63,832 bases of DNA, taken from assembly GCA_003576915.1 (NCBI GenBank), contig QEVF01000022.1:1-63832 (forward strand), read 5' to 3'. The first letter of the stretch is position 1; the number at the start of each line of letters is the position of its first letter. The notes under the pieces are model-generated. The model was given only the letters and a program-made list of their open reading frames with translations. It ran no database searches and was not told the DNA's origin. Shown in pieces: positions 1 to 7,542 of this stretch. Origin of the DNA: Planctomycetota bacterium (GTDB lineage Bacteria > Planctomycetota > UBA8742 > UBA2392). A program made the translations under genes and the position numbers.

Positions 1-27
1 TTCGGGGTTGTGCTTCTTGCGCTTCAT
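1..27 (-). CDS. IS3-family transposase OrfA, N-terminal fragment (runs off the window)
   Basis: Only the first nine codons are inside the window, beginning at the ATG on the minus strand at 27-25 and giving MKRKKHNPE. The upstream GGAAAGGACTGTC spacing is a good ribosome site. The N-terminus resembles the helix-turn-helix OrfA of IS3-family elements (MKRK/R followed by an EQI motif, here just out of view). The identification rests on these nine residues plus the adjacent IS-end sequence. Whether the gene is intact cannot be seen. Confidence 0.5.
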
Positions 28-98
28 GACAGTCCTTTCCGGCCCAAAGGCCGATCCGGACTCTCATATCACCTGGACCAGTTTTCGGGGAGCAGACC
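1..98 (-). mobile_element. End of an IS3-family insertion sequence (partial)
   Basis: Read on the minus strand, this stretch ends in a terminal-repeat-like block (CCCCGAAAACTGGTCC, complement of about 75-90). About 45 bases further on come a GGAAAGG ribosome site and an ATG, which opens a transposase OrfA-like N-terminus. The CCCCGAAAACTGG block next to the start of an MKRKKHNPE-type OrfA is typical of IS3-family elements. Most of the element lies outside the window to the left. The outer end near base 98 is approximate and no target duplication can be checked. Confidence 0.6.
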
Positions 99-184
99 AA
101 GAAGCCGTCGGGTCAGCCTCATCACATTTTCTCGAGCGCAGCGCCAGGCAAGTGACTGCGTCTTGGCCTTGCCGAGAACAACTT

Positions 185-334
185 CAGGAGGCCAGGAGCA
201 GTCTCAACGCAATGCCTGTGAACGGCGGTCCAAAAGTGCATCTGGCCCGACCTTCATTTCAAGCGGCTTTTCAGCCGCTTGAAATGCGCGAGCCATCCAT
301 GGCTTGCGTCCGCAGGCCGTACTTCAGCAGCCTG
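185..334 (-). repeat. Degenerate copy of the 152-bp multi-hairpin element (copy E)
   Basis: Bases 225-334 are nearly identical, in reverse orientation, to the repeats at 26108-26259 and 38416-38567. They include the perfect hairpin ATTTCAAGCGGCT/AGCCGCTTGAAAT and the GCAAGCCAT-like hairpin. The right end is CAGCCTG followed by CTAA, which fits the YTAR flank of the other copies. The left part (about 185-225) matches only weakly, so that boundary is approximate. The copy sits between an IS3 end and a tRNA pair, a place where mobile sequences have accumulated. Confidence 0.7.
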
Positions 335-383
335 CTAAGCAACGAAAACCGGCTTGCAGCAAAAGCCGCAAGCCGGTGAGTCG

Positions 384-458
384 TGGAGGTGGCGGCGGGA
401 TTCGAACCCGCGTGTGACGGTTTTGCAAACCGTTGCCTAACCGCTTGGCTACGCCACC
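384..458 (-). tRNA. tRNA-Cys (GCA)
   Basis: The minus strand folds as a cloverleaf. The acceptor is GGTGGCG/CGCCACC, the anticodon stem ACGGT/ACCGT encloses TTGCAAA with anticodon GCA, and the T arm is GCGGGTTCGAATCCCGC. The discriminator is T and the CCA end is encoded (386-384). The GCA anticodon rules out a selenocysteine tRNA (UCA). It lies 40 bases downstream of tRNA-Glu on the same strand and is probably co-transcribed with it. Confidence 0.96.
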
Positions 459-498
459 AAAGCCGAGGGGCGCAGCGCGATGCGCCGCGCCCCGAATC

Positions 499-573
499 TG
501 GTGACCCCAGCGGGATTCGAACCCGCGTACATGCCTTGAAAGGGCATTATCCTAACCGCTAGATGATGGGGCC
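499..573 (-). tRNA. tRNA-Glu (UUC)
   Basis: The minus strand gives a complete cloverleaf. The acceptor is GGCCCCA/TGGGGTC with one G-T pair, the anticodon stem ATGCC/GGCAT encloses CTTTCAA with anticodon TTC, and the T arm is GGGTTCGAATCCC. The discriminator is A and CCA is encoded. It is first in a two-tRNA unit with tRNA-Cys. Confidence 0.96.
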
Positions 574-641
574 TTCCGCCGCCACATTGCCGGCGCCCAA
601 GCGATGCTCTGCAAGGGCCGATACAAATACAAGGGCGCCGT

Positions 642-1373
642 TCACTTGGCAATCGGGGGCGAGTCCAAATCCGGCTTGCCCCTGGCTGCCTCAAACAGCG
701 CCGGCTCCTCCCCGCGATCGAGGCGTTCCAGATTCCGCTTGAGCAGGGGGCTTGCCGGGCGCTCTGCCAGCTTTTTCCTCAGCACGCCCTTGGCCGCTTC
801 AACCTTTCCCGACCTATACAGCGCCATGGAAAGCAGCACCACCGACACCAAATCCTGCCGCGTTCGGGCCATGTAGCGCCGCAGGGCTTCGGCCGCCCGG
901 TCATTGGCGCCGCGCTCCAGCAGAAGCACCCCAAGGTTGAGCAATGCCGGCGGGTAATCTCCGGCGCGGCGATAGAGCAGCGCGGCCTCCCGCCCCTCGC
1001 CCAGCCCCTCGCTGGCCACGGCCATCGCGTGGTAAGCAGGCGCGGGATTGAGCGTGTACTCCCAATAGGCAAGCAACTGTGCCGCCAATGCTCTGGCTGT
1101 GGCAAAGTCGCCTCGGCGTGTCGCCTCCGTGGCCTCGGCCCAGATGCGCCGAATGCGCACCCTGCGCAGGAACAGATAAGCCACGAAAGCCAGCTCCAGG
1201 ATCGCGCCGCCAATCCAAGCCGCGCCGAACAGCAGCGACTCCGTGGAGCCCGGCGCGGCGTGGTGCCAGAGGACGGTGAGAGTTGTCAGTGCGTAAGCAA
1301 GGCCGAACACGACCAGGGCGTGAGCCAGGTGCAGGGCGACGGGCAACCAGCTCACGAAATGGCTTCGCTTCAC
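642..1373 (-). CDS. Membrane-anchored TPR-like protein, function unknown
   Basis: The product has 243 residues. The N-terminal 75 residues contain two hydrophobic segments (about 10-32 and 46-68) followed by a basic stretch RRVRIRR, so the rest is probably cytoplasmic. Residues 80-220 are alanine- and leucine-rich helical repeats of tetratricopeptide type (LLYRRAGDYPPALLNLGVLLL, in two halves), then a short low-complexity tail. No catalytic motif is visible. It is a single gene between the tRNA pair and the cobalamin riboswitch, which starts on the other strand. The TPR-like fold suggests a protein-protein role, but no partner is evident. Confidence 0.7.
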   Translation of the reverse strand: MKRSHFVSWLPVALHLAHALVVFGLAYALTTLTVLWHHAAPGSTESLLFGAAWIGGAILELAFVAYLFLRRVRIRRIWAEATEATRRGDFATARALAAQLLAYWEYTLNPAPAYHAMAVASEGLGEGREAALLYRRAGDYPPALLNLGVLLLERGANDRAAEALRRYMARTRQDLVSVVLLSMALYRSGKVEAAKGVLRKKLAERPASPLLKRNLERLDRGEEPALFEAARGKPDLDSPPIAK

Positions 1374-1445
1374 TCAGGGACTCATGGGTAACAGCCGAGG
1401 ATATTAACGAAGGAGCGAAGTCTTGGTTCGGGCACTGGCGCATTG

Positions 1446-1595
1446 ACGGTCGGGGGTCTATCTTGTGCGGGCTCGCCGGGAAGTGGGTGCAACTCCCACA
1501 CGGCCCCGCCACGGTAAAGTCCGACCTCTCGAGCGACTTGCAGTTCCCGGACCACGAGGGTGGAGATGGGGGCGCGCTTTCGCGTCCCCGGCGCG
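1446..1595 (+). promoter_or_regulatory. Cobalamin riboswitch upstream of btuFDC
   Basis: Bases 1481-1520 carry the conserved cobalamin-riboswitch core. GGGAAGTGGGTGCAACTCCC is followed by the B12-box-like CGGCCCCGCCACGGTAA. The 3' part is shorter than in the classical class and lacks the AGACCTGCC end seen at 54.37 kb, so it may be a compact (class II-like) variant. A GC hairpin (GGGGGCGCG/CGCGTCCCC, 1568-1590) directly precedes the btuF ATG at 1597 and could mask translation. The genes behind it encode B12 uptake, which agrees with negative control by cobalamin. The outer borders are approximate. Confidence 0.85.
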
Positions 1596-1596
1596 C

Positions 1597-2487
1597 ATGA
1601 ACCGACAGGCACTTCTTCTGATCGTCCTGCTGGCCATTCTTGGCGCCGTGGCCGCCGTGGCCCTGGCCGGCTGGCAGGCCCGCAGCACCCCTGACACGGC
1701 CCGCATGCCCGTTTCCGATGGGCCTCTGCGCATTGTTTCTCTGGCGCCGGCCGTGACCGAGACGCTCTTTGCCATTGGCGCGGGCGAACTGGTTGTGGGC
1801 CGCACGGAATATTGCGACTTTCCCTCGGCTGCCAGAAACCTGCCCACCGTCGGCACTACGCTGACTCCCAACTACGAGGCCATCGTGCGGCTCAAGCCCA
1901 CACTGATTATTGGTGAGGCCACAAAGGATGCCCCGCTGGAAGAACTCAACCGCATCGCCCCGACGCGGCTCCTTCCCTGGCTTACGCTCGACGACGTGCT
2001 CGCGGGCATCCGTGAAACAGGACGGCTGAGCGGCCATCTGCCGAAGGCGGAGGCCATCGCCGGCGAGATGGGCCGCCGCCTGAAGGTGCCGCCGCCTGCT
2101 CATGGCCCGCGCGTGCTGCTGGCCATGGATGGAACGCCGGGCCAGCTCAAGGAGGTCTGGTTCCTGCGCCAGAACTGCATTCACGGCGCCTGCCTCAATG
2201 CAGCCGGCGGCCGCAACGCCGTGGACGACGAAGTGGTGGGCGTGGCGCCGGTTCTGAGCCTAGAGCGCGTGATCGCCCTGGACCCGGAAATCGTCCTGAT
2301 TCTGGCCGCACGGACCCTGAGCGAAGATGAGCGGCGCCAGATCGTTGAGGACTGGAGGGGCCTGCCCATGCTGTCGGCGGTCAGGAACTCGAGGGTCCAC
2401 GTGCTGGACGGGCGCGAGTACTACATCAACGGGCCGCGCATCCTAGAACTTGTCGACAAACTCCAGCTCGCCCTGCGCCGGGAGTGA
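1597..2487 (+). CDS. btuF: Cobalamin ABC transporter substrate-binding protein BtuF
   Basis: The product has 296 residues. An N-terminal hydrophobic segment (about 5-23) serves as signal or anchor. The mature part is a periplasmic-binding-protein fold of the cobalamin/iron-siderophore group: RIVSLAPAVTETLFAIGAG, the GRTEYCDFP motif, and a C-terminal ILELVDKLQLAL helix. The ATG at 1597 was chosen because it puts the hydrophobic segment at the N-terminus; the frame is open further upstream only through the riboswitch. It probably captures B12 in the periplasm and delivers it to BtuCD. It is first in the btuFDC operon, with btuD one base after its TGA. Siderophores are the alternative substrate, but the cobalamin riboswitch argues for B12. 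Confidence 0.88.
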   Translation: MNRQALLLIVLLAILGAVAAVALAGWQARSTPDTARMPVSDGPLRIVSLAPAVTETLFAIGAGELVVGRTEYCDFPSAARNLPTVGTTLTPNYEAIVRLKPTLIIGEATKDAPLEELNRIAPTRLLPWLTLDDVLAGIRETGRLSGHLPKAEAIAGEMGRRLKVPPPAHGPRVLLAMDGTPGQLKEVWFLRQNCIHGACLNAAGGRNAVDDEVVGVAPVLSLERVIALDPEIVLILAARTLSEDERRQIVEDWRGLPMLSAVRNSRVHVLDGREYYINGPRILELVDKLQLALRRE

Positions 2488-2488
2488 C

Positions 2489-3265
2489 ATGCTTGAATTC
2501 GATCGGGTCTCGGTACGCGTGCGCGGCGTTCCCCTGTTGCGCGACGTCAGCCTGAAGCTGGCACCCGGGGATTTCGTGGCCCTGCTGGGTCCCAACGGGG
2601 CCGGCAAAACCACGCTCATTCGTACTGCACTTGGGCTGTTGCCCGCCGCCGAAGGCCGTGTGAGGCTGGGCGGCCAGGACGTCCGACGTTTGAGCGGGCG
2701 CCAGCGCGCGGCGCAGGCGGCATGGCTGCCGCAGCATCATCGCTTCCACGAAGAGGTTTCGGCCCTGGACCTGGCGGCCGCCGCGCGCTTCCGATTCATC
2801 GAAACGCGCCAGGCCAGCCTCGACGCGGCCAGGGCCGCCCTGACACGCGCGGGCGCCGCCGAGTTTGCAGCGCGGCTCGTTTCGCGGCTTTCCGGCGGCG
2901 AGCAGCAAAGGGTGGCCTTTGGCTGCCTGCTGGCGCAGCAGGCACCTCTGCTGCTGCTGGACGAGCCCGCCAACCATCTCGATCCGGCCCAGCAGGTGTC
3001 GCTCTACCGGCTGATCGGGGACTGCTGGCAGCAGGGGCTGGGGGTGCTTTGCATCACCCACGATGTGAACCTCCTTGCCCACGCCGCCAGGGGTCGCGAG
3101 AGCAGCGTGCGCATCCTGGGCGTGCAGTGCGGCTCCCTGGCCTTTGAGTCGCGTCTGGACGCGCCGGACCTGGGGCCCAGACTCTCCGAACTCTTTGGCC
3201 TTCGCCTGGGCGAAGCCCGGCTTGAGGGTCGCCGCGTCTTTCTCCCCGCCGAGGTGGCACCATGA
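2489..3265 (+). CDS. btuD: Cobalamin ABC transporter ATP-binding protein BtuD
   Basis: The product has 258 residues and is a complete ABC ATPase. Walker A is GPNGAGKTT (about 36-44), the signature is LSGGEQQR (about 134-141), Walker B is LLLLDEPANHLD (about 155-166), and the switch His is in CITHDVN. It hydrolyses ATP to drive vitamin B12 through BtuC. The start is the ATG at 2489, one base after the btuF stop, giving MLEFDRVSVRV at the usual position for the family. The stop overlaps the start of btuC by four bases, a sign of translational coupling. Confidence 0.9.
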   Translation: MLEFDRVSVRVRGVPLLRDVSLKLAPGDFVALLGPNGAGKTTLIRTALGLLPAAEGRVRLGGQDVRRLSGRQRAAQAAWLPQHHRFHEEVSALDLAAAARFRFIETRQASLDAARAALTRAGAAEFAARLVSRLSGGEQQRVAFGCLLAQQAPLLLLDEPANHLDPAQQVSLYRLIGDCWQQGLGVLCITHDVNLLAHAARGRESSVRILGVQCGSLAFESRLDAPDLGPRLSELFGLRLGEARLEGRRVFLPAEVAP

Positions 3266-4200
3266 GAAAGGACGCGGCTTTGGCCGTGGCCTGCCTGGCG
3301 CTCTGCCTGGCCGCGCCGTTTGTGGGGGAGCCGCTGTCAGGCGAGAATGCGGCGTTCATTCTCTGGCAGTTGCGCCTGCCGCGCGTGCTGATGGGGTTGA
3401 TTGCAGGGGGTGCGCTGTCACTCGTGGGCGGCACCTACCAGACGATATTTGCCAACCCTCTGGCCAGTGAAAGCACGGTGGGCACCCTGGCCGGAGCCAC
3501 GCTGGGCGCGGTCATTGCACTGGTTTTCGGGCTGGGCAGCGGCGTTGCGGGGGTACCTACTGTGGCGGTGTTTGCGTTCTGCGGCGCACTGGCCGTCACG
3601 CTGCTGCTGACGGCAATTGCCTCTAGCGGCAGGGCCAGCCTGCACTCGGTGCTGCTCGCGGGTGTTGCCATTTCACTCATGGCCAGTGCGCTATCAACGG
3701 GCCTGCAATACACCGCCGATCTGAATTCCATGTTTACGGCGGCCCGCTGGTCCTTGGGCCATCTGCAGCAGATGGGCTATGGCGGCATCGGAATGGTGCT
3801 GGCCTTCGTGTTTCCCGCCTGCACCCTGTTGCTCTGGAACACGCGCGCCCTCGAAACCCTGGCCGGCGGCGAAGAGCGCGCACACAGCCAGGGCGTGGAC
3901 GTGGCCACACTGCGCGCGACCTGCCTGGGGGCCGGCGCGCTGGCCGTGGCCGCCTGCGTGGCCGTGTGCGGACCCATTGCCTTTGTGGGCCTGATTGTGC
4001 CGCACCTGACACGCCTGCTGGTGGGCGCCTCGCGACGCAGGTTGCTGCCCTGGTCTCTGGTGCTGGGCGGAACCTTCCTCGTGGCCTGCGATGCTCTGGC
4101 GCGCGCGGCCTGGCCCGGGCGGGAGTTGCCGGTGGGCGTGGTCACGGCCGCGCTGGGCGCACCGGCATTGGTCTGGCTCATCTCCCGGCGCAACCCTTGA
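3262..4200 (+). CDS. btuC: Cobalamin ABC transporter permease BtuC
   Basis: The 312 residues are very hydrophobic, with about nine to ten membrane segments, as in the FecCD/BtuC permease family (usually about 330 residues). Family landmarks are LRLPRVLMGLIAGGALSLVGG (two halves, about 35-55), NPLASESTVGTLAGA, and near the end CGPIAFVGLIVPHLTRLL. It forms the inner-membrane channel for B12 with BtuD. It is the last gene of the btuFDC operon. No TonB-dependent receptor is next to it. Confidence 0.9.
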   Translation: MRKDAALAVACLALCLAAPFVGEPLSGENAAFILWQLRLPRVLMGLIAGGALSLVGGTYQTIFANPLASESTVGTLAGATLGAVIALVFGLGSGVAGVPTVAVFAFCGALAVTLLLTAIASSGRASLHSVLLAGVAISLMASALSTGLQYTADLNSMFTAARWSLGHLQQMGYGGIGMVLAFVFPACTLLLWNTRALETLAGGEERAHSQGVDVATLRATCLGAGALAVAACVAVCGPIAFVGLIVPHLTRLLVGASRRRLLPWSLVLGGTFLVACDALARAAWPGRELPVGVVTAALGAPALVWLISRRNP

Positions 4201-4387
4201 CAGATTCTTGACCGAGGCCCGGGTTTTCCTGACCGAATATTGACCGATGTTTCACGTCTGGCTCTCAAGCCGCCTCCCAGGCCGGTTGGGAGGCTGTGTC
4301 GCGTTCTGTCGCGGCGCCCCCACGATTGTCTTCAAGGGGCGCCATGCCAAGATTCCGCCCATGGCCAAACACCTACGGGAGACCACG

Positions 4388-5122
4388 ATGAAGATGAAGC
4401 TTGCACTGATCTGCGCTGCGGTTGCGCTGACAGCCGCTGCCTGCGCCACGGAAGGCAGCAGCACGACGTCGAGCGGCAAAGACCCTGCCTGCGCTGGCAA
4501 GAGCGGCGGCGGCGAATCCGGGGCACCCGACGCCGATATCAACGACGAGGACAGCTACCTGAAACTGGTGGACGAGTACAAAAGCGGCAAACGCCAGGGC
4601 GAGGCCTACGTCCCGATGCACGATGTCGTTGCGGGCTGGCAGCGCTGGGAAGTCACGAAGACCATCCAGGGCAAGAAGGTGGTCGAGAAGTGGACGGTAG
4701 CCAAGGTCCTGACCAGGCAATTCACGGCCTTTGTGGAGCGCGACATGGGCTACTACCACCTGGGTTATGAGGTAGACCTCAAGGTTCCACGCGCCGAACA
4801 GGCGCTCAAGGGCAATGTCAGGCGCGCCTTCATTGGGCGCGAGGGCTGGGAACCGCGCGAAATCTCCGTCGGCAAGCCTTCCAGCAACGGCAAAAACTAC
4901 GCTGGCGCCAGGGCTGAGGACTTCGAAGGGCTAACCATGCACAAGCGCGAGTTCTACGGCACCTGCTACACCTGGACCGAGGGCGCCATCGAGATCCGCG
5001 AGTGGGTGGCCGGCAACGGATGGTTCGAGAAGGTCATCAAGCGCACGGAAAACGGCGCCGTCACCGCTGAGCTCACCGGAATCAACGGCGAGACCAAAGG
5101 CCGGCTCGACTGGAAATGGTAG
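4388..5122 (+). CDS. Putative secreted lipoprotein, function unknown
   Basis: The product has 244 residues. The N-terminus MKMKLALICAAVALTAAAC is a short lipoprotein-type signal, although the residue three before the Cys is Ala rather than Leu, so the lipobox is weak. A Ser/Thr/Gly-rich linker (about 20-45) follows, then a folded region rich in Trp and Lys (about 50-240) with no recognised catalytic motif. The ATG at 4388 was chosen over the in-frame upstream start because it sits behind GGGAG and yields a signal peptide. It stands alone and is followed by a strong terminator at 5132. Confidence 0.72.
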   Translation: MKMKLALICAAVALTAAACATEGSSTTSSGKDPACAGKSGGGESGAPDADINDEDSYLKLVDEYKSGKRQGEAYVPMHDVVAGWQRWEVTKTIQGKKVVEKWTVAKVLTRQFTAFVERDMGYYHLGYEVDLKVPRAEQALKGNVRRAFIGREGWEPREISVGKPSSNGKNYAGARAEDFEGLTMHKREFYGTCYTWTEGAIEIREWVAGNGWFEKVIKRTENGAVTAELTGINGETKGRLDWKW

Positions 5123-5131
5123 GCAGCATCC

Positions 5132-5169
5132 AACACCACCGGCCCGGTTCACCGGGCCGGTGGTGTTTT
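5132..5169 (+). terminator. Strong intrinsic terminator after the 4.4-kb lipoprotein gene
   Basis: A perfect 16-bp stem (AACACCACCGGCCCGG pairing with CCGGGCCGGTGGTGTT) closes on a TTCA loop and runs into a short T tract. It lies ten bases after the stop codon of the upstream gene. Confidence 0.9.
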
Positions 5170-5212
5170 CGGCGCTGTTTCATTTGCCGCGCTCGCCCCT
5201 ATACTCCGCGCC

Positions 5213-5746
5213 ATGGGCAAGGCTGAAAACCCCACCTGCGAGGAGTGCGGCAACCACGGCGTAACACGTCGCCTGGTGGCGGGCGCAGCCGTGGATGAGT
5301 GCGAACTCTGCGGCCATCTAGCGGGCTCGCCCGATGTCATCGAACTGCTTGAACTACAGCGCGAAGCCGAGGAGCTCGGCTGTTCCCCCGAGTCCTTTCC
5401 CCTGGCCCGCTTCATCGACGATTTGCCCGGCGTGCGTGTTCTGAGCGACTCCGGCGGCGACGAAATCGCCGGCACCATGCCCTACGTCAGCTTCGAACTG
5501 TCCGACCACCGCACCGTGCAACTGGAGAATCTGGCCCAGGCCTTGCGGCTGATGCGCGACGAACTGGAGGCCCGCTGGATGATCGAGTTCACCTACGACT
5601 TTCAGCTCGGCTTTGAACTCAAGGCGCGCCGCGAAAACGAGACCGCACGCGCCACCCCCGCCGAAGTGGATGCCGCGCGCCGGGACATGTCTTTGATGTG
5701 GCGCCGCCTCCAGGTGTTCTCGGGCCTGGGGTGGTGGAAGCGCTGA
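5213..5746 (+). CDS. Zinc-ribbon-containing protein of unknown function
   Basis: The product has 177 residues. The first 40 carry two CxxC pairs (CEECG and CELCG, 23 residues apart), a zinc-ribbon arrangement. The rest is helical and acidic, with a central stretch MPYVSFELSDHRTVQLENLAQALRL (two halves) and a C-terminal helix. No enzyme family is recognised. The ribosome site is weak, but the start directly precedes the Cys4 motif. It lies alone between a terminator and the next lipoprotein gene. Confidence 0.68.
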   Translation: MGKAENPTCEECGNHGVTRRLVAGAAVDECELCGHLAGSPDVIELLELQREAEELGCSPESFPLARFIDDLPGVRVLSDSGGDEIAGTMPYVSFELSDHRTVQLENLAQALRLMRDELEARWMIEFTYDFQLGFELKARRENETARATPAEVDAARRDMSLMWRRLQVFSGLGWWKR

Positions 5747-5815
5747 TACCGGGCCTTGTTTTGCAGGCCCGGGGAACTAGGCTTGATTCCCCCCATCTGC
5801 CCGAGAGGGTACATC

Positions 5816-6691
5816 GTGAAACCGAGCCAACTCACCGTTTCGGCGGTGCTCGCCGCGGGCGTCTTTCTGGGAGGCTGCTCCGCCAGCCAGGCGCGCGGCA
5901 GCACACAAGACGGCCCTGAGCGTGGCACTGTGGAGTTCTACACCCAGCGGCACGGCTCCCCGGGCTACGAGATCGCCACGATTTTCAACAGTCGCACCTA
6001 CCAGGACGCGATACGCGCCGAGCGCGGGTCTGAGCTGGTGGTGGTTGAGGAGTTCTACACGGTTCGCGTGGCCCAGGACCTCACGCGGCGCGACGTTCTC
6101 ACGGAGGCCGGCTACTGCCGCCGCCGCAAGGATTTGCAGAGCTCGGGCGTTTTCTATGAGTTCTTCGACACCCGCTGGGTGCTGATCGGAATGCTGGAAT
6201 CCGGCGGCGTGCTCAAGCTGGTGGACAGCTCCGGCCGCGCAAGCATTCACGGCAAGAGCCAGTTGGACGAGGCGCTGATCGTGGTGTACGGGGCGCGCAA
6301 CGGGGCGAGCTACGACTTCTCCGGTGCGGATACCAATCGCGCCAAGATGGCCTTTGTCTCGGGGAACATCGGCGACAAGAACGGTGACGAGGAAGCGGCA
6401 GAAGTGCGCCTCCGCTCGCCGCGCGACCGCGGCGTAGTGCTGCGCACCGCCCGTGACAACGCCCCCGTCATTGAGTTGCGGCGCTACCGCCCCTTGGAAC
6501 TTCGGGGCCTGTCTGACACCCTGCAGCGTGACCGCTTTGACGCTTCCAAGGAAGAAGAGTTGCGGCGCCTGCGCGAGCAGCGTCGCGGCACCGAAGCCGG
6601 CGACGGCGCTTACGGCGGCATGGAGTTCAAGGACGGACAACCCGTGGACTCCGAGGGCCGTCCCCTCAAACGCGGCGACGCCGCGAAGTAG
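5816..6691 (+). CDS. Putative lipoprotein, function unknown
   Basis: The product has 291 residues. A GTG start at 5816 behind GAGAGGG gives VKPSQLTVSAVLAAGVFLGGC, whose last four residues LGGC form a good lipobox (the start decodes as Met). The mature protein has a mixed beta/helical region with many charged residues, then a Lys/Arg/Glu-rich C-terminus (about 250-291) that is probably flexible. No known domain is recognised. The frame is open 60 bases further upstream to another start, but that would bury the signal peptide. Confidence 0.72.
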   Translation: MKPSQLTVSAVLAAGVFLGGCSASQARGSTQDGPERGTVEFYTQRHGSPGYEIATIFNSRTYQDAIRAERGSELVVVEEFYTVRVAQDLTRRDVLTEAGYCRRRKDLQSSGVFYEFFDTRWVLIGMLESGGVLKLVDSSGRASIHGKSQLDEALIVVYGARNGASYDFSGADTNRAKMAFVSGNIGDKNGDEEAAEVRLRSPRDRGVVLRTARDNAPVIELRRYRPLELRGLSDTLQRDRFDASKEEELRRLREQRRGTEAGDGAYGGMEFKDGQPVDSEGRPLKRGDAAK

Positions 6692-6705
6692 AGGTCTGGA
6701 GGCGG

Positions 6706-6735
6706 GGCCGGGGACGCTTGGCGCCCCGGCCTTTC
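6706..6735 (+). terminator. Probable intrinsic terminator
   Basis: GGCCGGGG pairs with CCCCGGCC (6706-6713 with 6724-6731) and is followed by TTTCTG, 15 bases after the stop of the upstream lipoprotein gene. The T tract is short, so efficiency is uncertain. Confidence 0.6.
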
Positions 6736-6791
6736 TGTTGGCGCCGTCAACTGTAAGTCGGACAGGGCACTGAAGCCTCTGGGCTCGCACC

Positions 6792-7535
6792 ATGACCACG
6801 ACGCGCCGGAAACTCGGACCCCTGAATACGCTGGCCATTGACGCTCTCGGCCCCGGCGCCCAACCCTCGTTGGCCGTTATCCTCTGCCACGGCGTCAATG
6901 CCCCAAGCGATGACCTCGCAGGCCTGGGGGCGGAAGCCCTTGAGATAGAGCCGCAACTGGCGCGCATGACGCGGTTTTACTTCCCCGCCGGCCTGCTCGA
7001 TTCGGCAGACTTCGGCATGCCCGGCGGCCGCGCCTGGTGGGAAATTGACTGGGCTATGCTTCAGCAGATGATGTTGAGCGGCGACTACGCACCCATGAGG
7101 CGCTCAAGGCCCAAGGGCCTGGTGGAGGCCCGTCAGGCCCTGTGGGCGATGCTGGAAGCCGTCTGCGCCGAGACGGGGCTGGCAGTTTCCGAAATCGTGC
7201 TGGGCGGGTTCTCCCAGGGTGCCATGCTTTGCACCGACCTTGCCTTGCGCCTGCCCGCAAACCCCGCAGCCCTCTGCCTGTTCTCGGCCACAATGATCAA
7301 CGAGGCCGAGTGGCAGCAACTGGCGCCGGCACGCAAAGGCCTGCGTGTGCTGCAGAGCCACGGCCGGCAGGACCCCCTGCTGCCCTTTTCCCATGCCGAG
7401 GTGCTGCGTGACATGTTCAAAGGAGCCGGCGCCGACGTGGAATTCGTCCCCTTCGCCGGACAGCACGGCATCGGCCTGGAGGCTTTGCAGCGCTTCGTAG
7501 CTTTGCTCAAGTCGGTCGCGGCGGGGAAGAAGTAG
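6792..7535 (+). CDS. Carboxylesterase/phospholipase-type alpha/beta hydrolase
   Basis: The product has 247 residues, near the usual length of the phospholipase/carboxylesterase family (about 220). The nucleophile elbow is GFSQGA (Ser about 138-142), the acid is in GRQDPLLP, and the catalytic His is in AGQHGI near the C-terminus. The N-terminal VILCHGVNAPSDDL contributes the oxyanion-hole HG. There is no signal peptide, so it is probably a cytoplasmic esterase acting on short acyl esters or lysophospholipids. It is convergent with the ABC efflux operon, seven bases away. Confidence 0.85.
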   Translation: MTTTRRKLGPLNTLAIDALGPGAQPSLAVILCHGVNAPSDDLAGLGAEALEIEPQLARMTRFYFPAGLLDSADFGMPGGRAWWEIDWAMLQQMMLSGDYAPMRRSRPKGLVEARQALWAMLEAVCAETGLAVSEIVLGGFSQGAMLCTDLALRLPANPAALCLFSATMINEAEWQQLAPARKGLRVLQSHGRQDPLLPFSHAEVLRDMFKGAGADVEFVPFAGQHGIGLEALQRFVALLKSVAAGKK

Positions 7536-7542
7536 GCGCCGA

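Noticed and set aside
384..458. Selenocysteine tRNA candidate near the left edge
   Set aside because: The fold has a GCA anticodon and normal length, so it is tRNA-Cys. No Sec machinery was found in the window.
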